In this document: in pieces, positions 15,465 to 24,820 of the stretch
Layout of the letters: the number at the start of each line of letters is the position of its first letter
Numbering within the stretch: the stretch's first letter is position 1
Assembly (NCBI GenBank): GCA_023717565.1
Contig: JAMQPI010000204.1
Location: 1 to 35,460 of the forward strand
From: Pyrinomonadaceae bacterium
GTDB lineage: Bacteria; Acidobacteriota; Blastocatellia; Pyrinomonadales; Pyrinomonadaceae
DNA length: 35,460 nt
Direction: 5' to 3'
The notes under the pieces: model-generated
The model's database searches: none
Told to the model about the DNA's origin: nothing
What the model saw: only the letters and a program-made list of their open reading frames with translations
Translations under genes and position numbers: made by a program

Positions 15465-18400
15465 ATGAAATCAATTCTATTTGTCTTGTTGCTGGTCGGA
15501 GGAGTTGTCGTTCCATCTCAAGGCCAGGTTGCTTCAGCCAGTCTGCTGGGCACGGTCAAGGACCCGCTCGCGGCCAGGGTTTCTGATGCCAGGGTTACGG
15601 CCCGGCATGAGGCAACTGGATTTTCGCGCGAAGTTTCCACCGGTGAAGATGGCAATTACCGCATCATGGAATTGCTGCCAGGCCGGTACTCTGTTTCGGC
15701 TGAAAAGCAAGGCTTCCGCTCGCTGCAGGTGCAAGGGATTGTGCTGGAAGTGAACCAGAAAGCTCAGCTCGATCTGGAATTGCAAGTCGGACTGATGCAG
15801 GAAAACGTCACGATCACAGGGGAGGTTTCACTGGTGCAGGCACACGACGCCTCGCTTGGATACCAGTTGGACTCGACAGCCATGCGTAGCCTGCCGCTCG
15901 ATGGACGAAATGTGATTTCACTGGTCACACTCGGACCGGGTGCCATCCCCAGGCAACTTGGTGGATTCGTTCATGATGGCATCACGGATGTTCAGGAGAA
16001 CAGAGGAGTGGTGGCCTTTAATCCACCCATTAACGGTTCGCGTTCGACTACGAATACCTACTTGCTCGACGGCGGAATGAACACCGATCTCAACACTCGC
16101 GTTATTGCCGTCATGCCGCCGCTCGAGTCGGTCCAGGAATTTCGCATTATCTCGTCCCTGCCCTCCGCGGAGTTTGCCCAGTCCGGTGGTGGCTTAGCCG
16201 ATGTGATAACCAGGTCCGGTAGCCAGAACTTTCATGGCAATCTGTTCGAGTTCTTTCGGAACGATGCGCTGGACGCGCTCCACGTCTTTGCAGATCCCAC
16301 CTTGCCGCGCCCGGTGTTCAGGCAAAATCAGTTTGGCGGATCTTTGGGTGGGCCGATACCGATCCGTGGCACATTCTTCTTCGCTACCTATGAGGGCTTG
16401 CGCGGGGAGGCGGCGAGCACCACCCGCGCGCTGGTTCCCGACGAAACGGTCAGAAGCGGTGATTTTCGCGGGCGTAGCACCATCTTCGATCCGCTGAGAA
16501 CAGACCCGGCGACCGGACGGCGATTACCCTTCGCCAACAACATCATCCCGGCTGATCGTATTGATCCCATCGCTCGGAAGTTTCTGGATCAATTCCAGCC
16601 GCTGCCTAATCGTCCACTAAGTGACTCGGTCAACTTTCTGGATTCGACGCCGAATCAAAACACCAACGACAATGTGTCTGGTCGCGTCGACCACGAGTTT
16701 CGCGATCACAGCCGTCTCTTCGTGCGCTACACGATCAACGATGAGCGCAACCGGCTGGCGGCTTCGTTTCCAACACGGCCCACGCAGGAGCGCGTACGGG
16801 CGCAGTCGGTGGTTCTGGGCCACACGATGAGCGGCACTTCCTGGTCGAACGAAGCGAGGTTTGCTTTTACGCGGCTCAAAGTTCTGGAGCTCCCGGAAAG
16901 CGCTTTTAACACGGACGACACCAGAGACCTTGGCATCAACAGTTTTCCCAGCGATCCATACAACTTTGGCTTACCTGTATTTGCCGTAACCAACTTCAAC
17001 CTGGTTACCGACACGCCGACCAGGCCCCAAACGCAGCGCGATAATCTTTGGCACGTTTCTGAAAACATCACGCTCATCAGGGGTAATCACACCTGGAAAT
17101 TGGGTTTCCAGGGCATTCGATTCGAGTTGAACTATCGGCAGAACGATTCTTCGCGTGGCCGTTATGGTTTCACCGGCGCCTTTACCAGCGATGCCGGCAC
17201 CGCTGGCACTGGCGATCCGTTCGCGGATTTCCTGCTCGGCTTCCCGCAAACGACGAGCCGTAGTGTCGGAGATGCGCAAGCCTATCTGCGACAAAATAGC
17301 TATGCCGGATATGCGCAGGATGACTGGCAAGCTAGTAGTCGGCTCACGCTTAATCTCGGTTTGCGCTATGAATATTTTGCGCCGTTCACCGAGAAGAGAA
17401 ACAACCTGCTCAACCTGGATTATTCGACAATACCGGCGCCGCCGCGATTGGTTCGCTCCAATGAGACGGTACAGCCCGATAAGAACAATTTCGCGCCGCG
17501 CGTGGGTTTAGCATGGCGTCCTCCTATCTCTTTTCTTGAGCGTTGGGACTCCGTGTTGCGCGCAGGTTACGGCGTCTCCTTCACTCCCGAGATTGGCATC
17601 GAGTACTACCAGTTGGTCCGCAACGGCATCAGCAACGAAAACAATACGTCCGCTGGAAACCAAGCTCCGGTGCTCACTTTGGCTAATGGCTTTCCGCAGA
17701 CAGCCAGCACGGGCTTCCCGACTTTATTCGGCCTTGATGGGAACGCTCGCACGCCATATGCCCAACAGTGGAGCTTGACCTTACAACAACAATTCCCTGG
17801 AAAGGTGCTTCTGGAGATCGGCTACGTCGGATCGAAGGGAACAAAGTTGGGCAAGGCCCGAATCTTCAACACCCCCGCGCATATAGAAACCGGCGAGTTT
17901 CTCCCGCCGCGTCCGGGAAATCTGCAATCGCTGAGAACGTGGCCGCAATTGGGCCAGATCATTCAAACCGAACATCTGTCAATTTCCTCTTTCCACTCGA
18001 TGCAGATCAAAGCCGAGCGACGCTTTTCCAGCAACCTCGGTTTTCTGGCGAGCTTCGTATGGTCGAAATCGATAGACGATGGCGATACCACGTTGAGGGG
18101 ACTCGGAAGCAGCGCGACCGCGCAGGATGAACGCAACCTGGCCCTGGAGCGCGGCCTCTCGTTTTTTGATGTTCGACGCCGGCTTAGCGTCGGCTTCGTT
18201 TACAGTCTGCCCTCGCCGGGTTTCGCCAGAGCGGTCCTGAACGACTGGCAAATAAGCGGCATACTGACGATGCAGGACGGCACGCCGTTGAATCCGTTCT
18301 ACTTTTTTACCGACTTTGCCAACAGCGGCACGCCTAACCGGCCCGATGTTGTCGAGGGACAAAGCGTCTCATTACCACGCAGCCAGCGTACGGTCGAACG

Positions 18401-18689
18401 CTGGTTCAACACCGCGGCCTTTCGCGCGCCGGCTCCGTTTACGTTTGGCAATGCCGGACGCAATACCATTCCAGGTCCGGGAAACCTGCTCTTCGACTTC
18501 GCGCTCTATCGCCGCTTCTCGATTAATGAAGGGCGGACTATTGAATTTCGGGCGGAGTCGTTCAATTTGTTCAACCATCCTAACTATGGCATTCCGTTGT
18601 TCTATCCTGACTTTGGTCCTTTCTTCGGCAGGATAGTGGCCAGCGGAGAACCACGCCGAATTCAACTGGGAGTGAGATTCGACTTCTAG
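15465..18689 (+). CDS. Oar-like TonB-dependent receptor, second copy
   Basis: A 1074-aa outer-membrane receptor. A signal peptide (MKSILFVLLLVGGVVVPSQGQ) precedes a carboxypeptidase-regulatory domain (about residues 27-115: VKDPLAARVSDARV and ELLPGRYSVSAEKQGFR), a plug (LPLDGRNVISLVTLGPGA and INGSRSTTNTYLLDGG) and a beta-barrel ending IQLGVRFDF. The ATG at 15465 is chosen for its AAAAGGAG ribosome-binding site and for the signal peptide; the frame is open 41 codons further upstream but that part overlaps non-coding repeat flank. The ligand is unknown. It shares architecture with the receptor at 10858 but is clearly divergent. An MFS exporter follows on the same strand beyond a large inverted repeat. 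A role in glycan or peptide uptake is the usual assumption for the family, not shown here. Confidence 0.87.
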   Translation: MKSILFVLLLVGGVVVPSQGQVASASLLGTVKDPLAARVSDARVTARHEATGFSREVSTGEDGNYRIMELLPGRYSVSAEKQGFRSLQVQGIVLEVNQKAQLDLELQVGLMQENVTITGEVSLVQAHDASLGYQLDSTAMRSLPLDGRNVISLVTLGPGAIPRQLGGFVHDGITDVQENRGVVAFNPPINGSRSTTNTYLLDGGMNTDLNTRVIAVMPPLESVQEFRIISSLPSAEFAQSGGGLADVITRSGSQNFHGNLFEFFRNDALDALHVFADPTLPRPVFRQNQFGGSLGGPIPIRGTFFFATYEGLRGEAASTTRALVPDETVRSGDFRGRSTIFDPLRTDPATGRRLPFANNIIPADRIDPIARKFLDQFQPLPNRPLSDSVNFLDSTPNQNTNDNVSGRVDHEFRDHSRLFVRYTINDERNRLAASFPTRPTQERVRAQSVVLGHTMSGTSWSNEARFAFTRLKVLELPESAFNTDDTRDLGINSFPSDPYNFGLPVFAVTNFNLVTDTPTRPQTQRDNLWHVSENITLIRGNHTWKLGFQGIRFELNYRQNDSSRGRYGFTGAFTSDAGTAGTGDPFADFLLGFPQTTSRSVGDAQAYLRQNSYAGYAQDDWQASSRLTLNLGLRYEYFAPFTEKRNNLLNLDYSTIPAPPRLVRSNETVQPDKNNFAPRVGLAWRPPISFLERWDSVLRAGYGVSFTPEIGIEYYQLVRNGISNENNTSAGNQAPVLTLANGFPQTASTGFPTLFGLDGNARTPYAQQWSLTLQQQFPGKVLLEIGYVGSKGTKLGKARIFNTPAHIETGEFLPPRPGNLQSLRTWPQLGQIIQTEHLSISSFHSMQIKAERRFSSNLGFLASFVWSKSIDDGDTTLRGLGSSATAQDERNLALERGLSFFDVRRRLSVGFVYSLPSPGFARAVLNDWQISGILTMQDGTPLNPFYFFTDFANSGTPNRPDVVEGQSVSLPRSQRTVERWFNTAAFRAPAPFTFGNAGRNTIPGPGNLLFDFALYRRFSINEGRTIEFRAESFNLFNHPNYGIPLFYPDFGPFFGRIVASGEPRRIQLGVRFDF

Positions 18690-18720
18690 AATGCCGCATC
18701 TTGTTTTCGGGGAGGACGGA

Positions 18721-18861
18721 TTTCACGCAAAGACGCAAAGGGGGCAAAGACGCAAAGAAGAACTGAGAATGTTAGAAATTGATTTTAGTGGAGTCACTAA
18801 CTTGCCATTTTTAGTTCTATTCTTCTTTGCGTCTTTGCCCCCTTTGCGTCTTTGCGTGAAA
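18721..18861 (+). repeat. Perfect 41-bp inverted repeat (ACGCAAAG type)
   Basis: Left arm 18721-18761 (TTTCACGCAAAGACGCAAAG, then a G-rich GGGGCAAAGACGCAAAGAAGA) is exactly reverse-complementary to 18821-18861; the loop is 59 nt. The arms contain tandem ACGCAAAG-like words. The right arm ends 5 nt before the GGAGGG ribosome-binding site of the MFS gene, so the hairpin could terminate read-through from the receptor gene or affect translation of the transporter. Confidence 0.9.
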
Positions 18862-18880
18862 CCTTTGGAGGGAGTTCTAG

Positions 18881-20161
18881 ATGGCGGACGAGCAAACAGC
18901 AACTCTCCTGGCTGCTGAAGAGTTGTTGGAAGCCGAAACTGTTTCAGACTCGGCAAGGGGAGTCGCCGGCTGGTGGAAGAGCAAAGGACTAGGCCGGCAG
19001 TTCCTCACCTTCCTGGCAGCCTCGTCCCTGTTCGACTTCGGCATGTCCATGTTCTTTCTGCTCTATAACCTCTACCTCCTGGACCTTGGCTACCGGGAAG
19101 ACTTTCTGGGTTTGATGTCGAGTTTCTCAACCGCTGGTAGCGTAACGGGAACACTGCTTGCCGTCTTCTTGAATCGCCGCGTCGGCCTAAAGCGATCGGT
19201 CATCCTCTGTGTTGCGGGCATGACCTTAACGGCGGCAGTCCGGTCGGTGGTAGTCGGAAAGTTCGGGTTACTTGGTTTTACTTTCGCCTATGGAATGTGC
19301 TTTGGGATTTGGGCCGTTTCGTTCGCCGTTGTCATCGCTCAAATCACGACCCCAGCGCAACGACCGTTTGCATACAGTATCTACATCGCCATCCTGATCG
19401 GATTGGCAATGATTGCCGATCCGATTGCCGGGCGTCTGCCGCGGTGGCTAAATCACCTGTTTGGACCAGTCGGCGCCGCTCAAAGCAAACGATGGGTCTT
19501 GCTCCTGAGCTGCGGGATCGTTGCGCTGGCAGTTTTGCCGGCGCTTCGTTTACAACTTGAAAAGGTAGCAGCCCGTGCGCGCAAGTTCTATCCCCGCAGC
19601 TCTTTCATTGTGCGATTCCTGATCGCGCTGGCACTGTTGCACGTTGCGACCTCTTGCTTTGGTCCTTTTGCCAGCGCCTATTTTGCGCGGTTTCTAAAAC
19701 TGCCAGTAGAGACTATCGGTTTTGTGTTCTCCGGCGCCCAATTGGCCCAGGTCATTGCTATTCTGCTGTCGCCATTAATTCTTAGAAGATTTGGTCTGAT
19801 TTGGGGCGTCGTGATTATGGAAGGTGCTGCGGGCCTTTCGCTCGCAATTTTGGCCACGGGTCCCGCGCCCATAATTGCGGCCTTTGCTTTCGCGGGGTTC
19901 ATGGCATTTCAATACATGGACGAGCCGGCCATGGATACCCTCTTGATGAGTAAGGTCGAAACGCACGAGCGCAGCGGCGCGTCGGCGCTGATGTTCCTGA
20001 CAATTTTCGCGTCGGGCGCTGTGACCGCACCTGTAGCAGGGGTGGCATTGACGCGCTTTGGTTACCGGCCCGTTATCCTGGGGGCCTCGTTGCTATTGTT
20101 GCTGAGCGCATTCTTGTTTGGTGCTCTGCTCCGCGAAAGATCCGGCGAGGCCAGCACATGA
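18881..20161 (+). CDS. MFS transporter
   Basis: A 426-aa inner-membrane protein with about 12 hydrophobic segments after a 40-residue acidic cytoplasmic N-terminus. The first helix block is FLTFLAASSLFDFGMSMFF. The loop 2-3 region has FLNRRVGLKRS, which resembles the MFS motif A. The central loop is basic (KVAARARKFYPRSS). The C-terminus is short and charged (LLRERSGEAST). It is a secondary transporter of unknown substrate, plausibly an efflux pump. The start has a GGAGGG ribosome-binding site 8 nt upstream, just after the 41-bp inverted repeat. It converges on the glycosyltransferase gene. Confidence 0.85.
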   Translation: MADEQTATLLAAEELLEAETVSDSARGVAGWWKSKGLGRQFLTFLAASSLFDFGMSMFFLLYNLYLLDLGYREDFLGLMSSFSTAGSVTGTLLAVFLNRRVGLKRSVILCVAGMTLTAAVRSVVVGKFGLLGFTFAYGMCFGIWAVSFAVVIAQITTPAQRPFAYSIYIAILIGLAMIADPIAGRLPRWLNHLFGPVGAAQSKRWVLLLSCGIVALAVLPALRLQLEKVAARARKFYPRSSFIVRFLIALALLHVATSCFGPFASAYFARFLKLPVETIGFVFSGAQLAQVIAILLSPLILRRFGLIWGVVIMEGAAGLSLAILATGPAPIIAAFAFAGFMAFQYMDEPAMDTLLMSKVETHERSGASALMFLTIFASGAVTAPVAGVALTRFGYRPVILGASLLLLLSAFLFGALLRERSGEAST

Positions 20162-20191
20162 ATGCGCAACAGTTGTAGGGCACCCAAAACC

Positions 20192-20329
20192 GTCCGCCGA
20201 TTATGCAGATCAGAAAAAACGGACTGGCAAAAAAGGGTGATCCGTCATCGCCTGGCTAATCATTGTTTCGTTAGCCTTTACCGTGTGTGCGAGTTTTACT
20301 GCCTTCGCGTTTCTGTGTAATCTGCGGAT
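20192..20329 (+). repeat. Degenerate palindromic repeat between convergent genes (GCAGATTA type)
   Basis: GTCCGCCGATTATGCAGATCAGAAAAAAC (split as 20192-20205 and 20206-20220) and TTTCTGTGTAATCTGCGGAT (20310-20329) are imperfect reverse complements, about 90 nt apart. The arms look like decayed versions of the common simple-sequence palindrome built from CGCAGATTA words. The element fills the interval between the MFS stop and the glycosyltransferase stop. Nothing else was seen in that interval. Confidence 0.5.
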
Positions 20330-20347
20330 GACATTGGGGCGCCCACT

Positions 20348-21529
20348 CTACAATGGAGCCGCTGCCAGACACTTTCGATATTCCTGATTCAAACGCTCGG
20401 CTTGATGTGCAAGCGTCAGTTTTTCAATGACTGTCTTCCGTGCGTTCTGTCCAAGTCGCGCTCGGAGCGAAGCGCTTTCCAAAAGCGTTGAAAGCGCCTG
20501 AACCATCTCATCCGGATTGTCAGGCCCGACCAACCAACCATTCTCGCCATGCCGAATGATCCCGTCGATACCCTGTCCGCGACAGGCAATGACAGGTTTA
20601 GCCGTGGCCATGGCCTCGAGATAAACGCAGCCCAGCGCTTCGTTGCGACTTGGCAGGGCAAACACGGTGCAGCGCTTCATTGCTGCGGCTATGTCACGAC
20701 GGCTCTTGCGCCCAAGAAACTCGACCCGCTCGTCGATCTTCAATTCGCGGGAGAGCTCGAGCAAGCGCGAGCGGTCGCGTCCGTCGCCGATACTCTCGTA
20801 ACGAAGGTTCGGGTATTGCTTAATCAACTCCGGAATCGCGCGAAGCATCACCTCTTGTCCCTTGTCGGGCACCAATCGACCCACGCTCAGAATGGTAGGA
20901 GTCGAAGATTCTTCTCCGCGGGCCGGTGGGGCAAAAAGATTGATGTCCACGCCATTGTGCACGACCGTGGCCTTGACCGTGCTAAGCCCGTTGACCAATG
21001 CCCGGTGGACAGCTTCGCTGACACAGATATTCTGGTTCGCCTTTTCATAGACCAGCCGCGAGGATCGCCCGCACCAGCGTCCGGCAAGACCTTTTAGGGT
21101 CTTGCAAAAAACATCCAGACCGTGACTTGTGACAACTAAGGGAATTCCCAGGCTCCGGGAAAGGATCGCTGCGGGCTGTCCGCAAGGTACGGCGCAGTGC
21201 GCGTGGATAAGATCAATCTTGTGTTGTTGGTGCAACCGCCTGACAAGGAGCGCCAATCGCGCATAAATCGACAATCCCCAGCCAGCCCAACCGGCTCTGG
21301 TGGGCAGATATGGGAACCGCACCCAGATGGCTTTTGGGGCTCGATCGCTGACTTTGTATGTTGACAAAGACCACGGCTTGACCGAAATGATAGTGACGTC
21401 GATGTTAAGTTTCGATAGACACTCAACTGATTCGGCAACAAAGCACCCATCCGCTTCATCACCTTGAGATGGGTAAAACGGCACGATCATCAGCACATGT
21501 AAACGGTGAGATTCACCGGTAAGGACCAT
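20348..21529 (-). CDS. Glycosyltransferase family 4
   Basis: A 393-aa GT-B glycosyltransferase. The N-terminal domain (HVLMIVPFYPSQGDEADGCF and LIHAHCAVPCG) is the acceptor side. The C-terminal donor domain has ILSVGRLVPDKGQEVMLRAI, VEFLGRKSRRDIAA and the retaining E-x7-E motif in NEALGCVYLEAMATAKPVIA. It would transfer a sugar from a nucleotide donor to a glycan or lipid acceptor at the cytoplasmic face. The start at 21527-21529 was chosen because the 43 extra upstream residues overlap the divergent SelO-like gene; an ATG 13 codons further in is also possible. No clear ribosome-binding site precedes either. The glycan product is unknown. Confidence 0.87.
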   Translation of the reverse strand: MVLTGESHRLHVLMIVPFYPSQGDEADGCFVAESVECLSKLNIDVTIISVKPWSLSTYKVSDRAPKAIWVRFPYLPTRAGWAGWGLSIYARLALLVRRLHQQHKIDLIHAHCAVPCGQPAAILSRSLGIPLVVTSHGLDVFCKTLKGLAGRWCGRSSRLVYEKANQNICVSEAVHRALVNGLSTVKATVVHNGVDINLFAPPARGEESSTPTILSVGRLVPDKGQEVMLRAIPELIKQYPNLRYESIGDGRDRSRLLELSRELKIDERVEFLGRKSRRDIAAAMKRCTVFALPSRNEALGCVYLEAMATAKPVIACRGQGIDGIIRHGENGWLVGPDNPDEMVQALSTLLESASLRARLGQNARKTVIEKLTLAHQAERLNQEYRKCLAAAPL

Positions 21530-21545
21530 GGAGTCAGAATAGTCG

Positions 21546-23678
21546 ATGGCCGGATCATTTATCAATTTGCAAGCATCTCGAATACTCGAGATCCTGGGAC
21601 CAGATTGGTTTGCGCCGTTTACGGCGCTAAAGACCCCGGGCAAGGTGCTCTGGTGCAACTTTGAGTTGGCCCGTGCTCTGGGCTTTGAGGTGCCTTCTTC
21701 AAACCGGATGACGTCACGCTTTCATCGACTACTCATCAACGCGCTCTCGTACCGAGCTTTACCGCCCAACTCTAAGATCGGGAAGCGGAATACGATTACA
21801 CTGCATGCCGATAAATATGGTGGAGACGGGCTGGGGCCGGCGCTGGGAGCCGGCCGATCCGGTTTTCTTCCGTATGGGAACCTCTACATCAAGGGAGTGG
21901 GCTTCACGCCGCTCTTCCGGCACGATGATCCTGATGACCTGGCTCACTCTCATGGGGGTGTCCAGATGAATGACTGCCTCGCCGAGGCAGTCTTCGGAGA
22001 AGTAAACCAACATCTGTTTACGCATGGCTCAACGCGCATCCTTGCCGTCATTGATCAGGGTGAGAACGTAACTTACCCCTACCGAACGGTGCCTATCGCG
22101 CTCGCAATTCGCAGCGGGAGGCAGCTACGGCCTGGTCATCTTCTAGCTCAGAACATTCGGCGCCGTAGTTCGTTGCTGGAGATCTTCACAAAGATGACGC
22201 GAGAGACGGGACAGCTCGTTACCCATCTCGAAGCAACGACCAGCAAAGAGCTGCCTGATATACACGCGACGATGATTCGCATTGTTCATGACCACGCGAG
22301 GACAACCGCCGAGCAATTTCGTTGGCGTATGACGCACGGAGCCGTGACTCCCTCAAATTTGGAAATAAGTGCCGCCATGATCGACCTGACGACGCAAACG
22401 GGGCAGCCACGCACCGCGCCGGTCTGTTTCGCCCTTGATGATGAATCGTTCTTTGGCCTTGAGCACATTGGTTGTGCTAAGCAGTTGCGAACAACTTACC
22501 AGGCACTCATCAAGGCCATCCCCTCGTTGCAGCGCCGGCGGCTCAACGCGAAATCGTTGAATATTAGGGTTGAGATGGAGAGGGCTTACGATCAGCAGCT
22601 TCAACTGCAACTGCTTGTTGCGACCGGGCTAAAGATGGAATTGGCGGAGCGTATTCGAACAGAGCATCCCCGGCTGGCGCGTCGATTCAAAGAGATAATC
22701 ATGATGATGTGTGAGCTAAGGAACCCGGGCAACGTCGAGATGGCCAGGCAAGTGGTTGAAGATGTCTCGGTGCTGGACGTCTTCAATCTTCTTCGAGAAT
22801 TTCCTCGAGCTTACTTTGCGCATCCTCGCGCCAATCACACAAAAGAGATTCGCGTTGCCCTTCGTCCAGTCTTTAAAGGAAACCGAACTCGGATCGCAAA
22901 AAATCAGGCGCTGGTAAGTGCGCTCATCAGGAAGTTTGACCGCATTTACCGCGAGTTAATGAGCACCGCTGAGACCGGGTTACGAGACTACTACGGCAAT
23001 AAAGCAACCATGCGTCGTTCCATCTCGGCGCGCGCGGCGTTTGAGAATGATCCAATCGACCTCTATCGAACCACACTCTTTAAAGAATTCGACGAGGCCA
23101 TCGATAGTTACAGATCGACCGGCAACGCTGAACTCATTTGCCAAATTGTTGAGAGGAAAGTTTCCAGCTCAGTCCGCAAGGTTGATTCACTGTTGGTCCA
23201 GGGAAATTCCCGGCGCCTGAGCGATGGAGGATTTGAACTTGAGATGCAAACCCTGGACGGCGTCGACTATTCGATTAGGGCCTGGAATGATCGAAGGCAA
23301 AGACCGTGTTTACACGTCAGCGTGGCAATTGAGCGCCTCGGTAAACACTTTGAAACGCCTCTGCCAGGCCTTCCTCGGTTAACACCAAGACAAATCAGCT
23401 CGCTCCGATACCGATTTACGACTGATGCGTGGGTAACCTCTCACATCGTCGGTACCCACATGGAAAAGGACCACGCGGGTCACTCGAGGATTAGTTGTGA
23501 AGACATTCTGGATCTTCCGATCGTTGGTCGTTTGCAAGGCGTCTTCTGTTTGGCGGAGACTCGAAATTCACCGCTCGCTAATGACGAAGGATATGGCACG
23601 GTTTACACATTTGCCGTTCCAGACAAACAAGAACTGACGAGACTGATAGACGGCGGAAGGGGGAAGGATGAAGGATGA
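21546..23678 (+). CDS. Divergent SelO-like pseudokinase/AMPylase-family protein
   Basis: A 710-aa cytoplasmic protein. I place it in the SelO (YdiU, protein adenylyltransferase) family by motif order: an N-terminal KVLWCNFELARALGF; a glycine-rich GAGRSG; IKGVGFTPL with K116, matching the family's ATP-binding LKGxGxTPxSR lysine; GGVQMNDCLAEAVFGEVN; and THGAVTPSNLEISAAMID (263-280), which aligns residue for residue with the family HGVxNTDNMSIxGLTID. The two metal-ligand positions (N271, D280) are kept, but the catalytic-base Asp is Ser270. The C-terminal 430 residues are unrecognised and largely helical. The ATG is fixed by a TAG two codons upstream. The final residues and the stop are supplied by a repeat element. 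Catalysis is uncertain. Confidence 0.65.
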   Translation: MAGSFINLQASRILEILGPDWFAPFTALKTPGKVLWCNFELARALGFEVPSSNRMTSRFHRLLINALSYRALPPNSKIGKRNTITLHADKYGGDGLGPALGAGRSGFLPYGNLYIKGVGFTPLFRHDDPDDLAHSHGGVQMNDCLAEAVFGEVNQHLFTHGSTRILAVIDQGENVTYPYRTVPIALAIRSGRQLRPGHLLAQNIRRRSSLLEIFTKMTRETGQLVTHLEATTSKELPDIHATMIRIVHDHARTTAEQFRWRMTHGAVTPSNLEISAAMIDLTTQTGQPRTAPVCFALDDESFFGLEHIGCAKQLRTTYQALIKAIPSLQRRRLNAKSLNIRVEMERAYDQQLQLQLLVATGLKMELAERIRTEHPRLARRFKEIIMMMCELRNPGNVEMARQVVEDVSVLDVFNLLREFPRAYFAHPRANHTKEIRVALRPVFKGNRTRIAKNQALVSALIRKFDRIYRELMSTAETGLRDYYGNKATMRRSISARAAFENDPIDLYRTTLFKEFDEAIDSYRSTGNAELICQIVERKVSSSVRKVDSLLVQGNSRRLSDGGFELEMQTLDGVDYSIRAWNDRRQRPCLHVSVAIERLGKHFETPLPGLPRLTPRQISSLRYRFTTDAWVTSHIVGTHMEKDHAGHSRISCEDILDLPIVGRLQGVFCLAETRNSPLANDEGYGTVYTFAVPDKQELTRLIDGGRGKDEG

Positions 23679-23788
23679 AGGCGGAAGGATGAAGGCGGAA
23701 GCATGAACTCTAGGTTTGAAGTCAAGGCTTTCATCCTTCATCCTTCATCCTTCCGCCTTCATCCTTCACTTTCATCCTTCATCCTTCG
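23652..23788 (+). repeat. Palindromic repeat between convergent genes (GAAGGATGAAGG type)
   Basis: 23652-23706 is built from GAAGGATGAAGGCG-like words, and 23730-23788 is the reverse-complement set (TTCATCCTTCATCCTTC and TTCCGCCTTCATCC), with a loop of about 23 nt. It is flanked by the stop of the SelO-like gene and that of the GNAT gene, and overlaps the last codons of the former. It probably folds into a long hairpin in either transcript. Confidence 0.85.
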
Positions 23789-24820
23789 TCACAGCTCGAG
23801 GCGATATATCCGTCGACCACCGTTCGCCCAGCCCAACTTATATTTCTCGGTCCCGCGCAGCAGGTCATATTCTTTGAATCCCAGCGCACAGCTCTGCTTG
23901 ACTCCGGCATCAATCAGAAGCCAGCCGGGCGACCAGCCTCCAGCTTCGGCCAAAAAGCCGCCGTTCCAGTAGCAGAGACTTTCGACACCAACCATGCAGA
24001 GATTGATTGCCACCATTCTTTCTGCTTCAAAGACTGAGAAGACTCGCAGTCTACGTTTGGCAAAAAGACTGGGGAGAACTTCATTGATAAAGGATTGGGC
24101 CGGCTCGCGTGTAAAGCAACTCTCCGCAGGGAGACGGTTCAAGTGCAAAGAGAGGAAGGCGTCGGGTAATTGACTCGCTGGAAAAGTTGTTGGCTCGAGC
24201 TCTTTAACCATCAGATCATTTCGAACGGCTTTACGCTGCACGCGCTTGAGTTTCGTGCGGAATGCCTTGCTTCTCGTTTGCAAGTACTCGTCGTAAGTCG
24301 AGGGGAGGCAAATGCGGGGACAAAGCGCATAGACTTGAAGGAGTTGCTCTGATTCATCAGCGGTCTTGATCAGCGGCAGCGCGCGGGCGCAATTCGAATC
24401 CCGTCGGAGGTCGGTGAGAACGAGCTTGTCATGACCGCGTGTGTGTGAAAGCACGTGATTCAGCAGGCCGGCAGTCACAACCAGATCTTCGGGCGCTGCA
24501 ATGATGTCATTGTAGTCGGCGAGGTGGGTTGCGAAGGTTAGCGTTGCGCCTTCACGCGTTAGGGCCAGAGGGAAGATTCCGGCGAGGCTTAGACCTCGTC
24601 GCGCGACCACAACACTAGGAGAGATGTCAGGATTGCTGCGACAAGCGGCGAGGTACCAATCCGGTGAACTGAATGAACGATTGCAAAGCGAACGCTCTAA
24701 CAATGCTTCCCATTCGGCCGAGATGGCTTCAACCAGGCCTAATTCCGTTAGGACATCGTAAGCGATTTCAGTTGGAGCGGGTTCGGCACTGTGCATGGGA
24801 CTGTTAGTCGTGCGAATCAT
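23789..24820 (-). CDS. CelD/BcsL-like GNAT acyltransferase
   Basis: A 343-aa protein with a FemAB/CelD-type double GNAT fold. The N-terminal half has NRSFSSPDWYLAACRSNPD and an ISPSVVVARRGLSLAGIFPL segment. The C-terminal half has YDEYLQTRSKAFRTKLKRVQRKA, RRLRVFSVFEAERMVAIN and the ending GFKEYDLLRGTEKYKLGWA, which is characteristic of this family. Members are linked to acylation steps in cellulose, exopolysaccharide or cell-surface glycan synthesis. It overlaps the upstream GINT1-like gene by 17 bp, so the two are coupled. It is convergent with the SelO-like gene. The acyl donor and acceptor are not readable. Confidence 0.75.
   Translation of the reverse strand: MIRTTNSPMHSAEPAPTEIAYDVLTELGLVEAISAEWEALLERSLCNRSFSSPDWYLAACRSNPDISPSVVVARRGLSLAGIFPLALTREGATLTFATHLADYNDIIAAPEDLVVTAGLLNHVLSHTRGHDKLVLTDLRRDSNCARALPLIKTADESEQLLQVYALCPRICLPSTYDEYLQTRSKAFRTKLKRVQRKAVRNDLMVKELEPTTFPASQLPDAFLSLHLNRLPAESCFTREPAQSFINEVLPSLFAKRRLRVFSVFEAERMVAINLCMVGVESLCYWNGGFLAEAGGWSPGWLLIDAGVKQSCALGFKEYDLLRGTEKYKLGWANGGRRIYRLEL

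Noticed and set aside
20549-21097. 182-aa plus-strand ORF inside the glycosyltransferase gene
   Set aside because: It is antisense to clear GT4 motifs and has no recognisable domain.
21530-21658. Longer start for the glycosyltransferase at 21658
   Set aside because: The extra 43 residues are antisense to the N-terminus of the SelO-like gene and carry no GT4 features.
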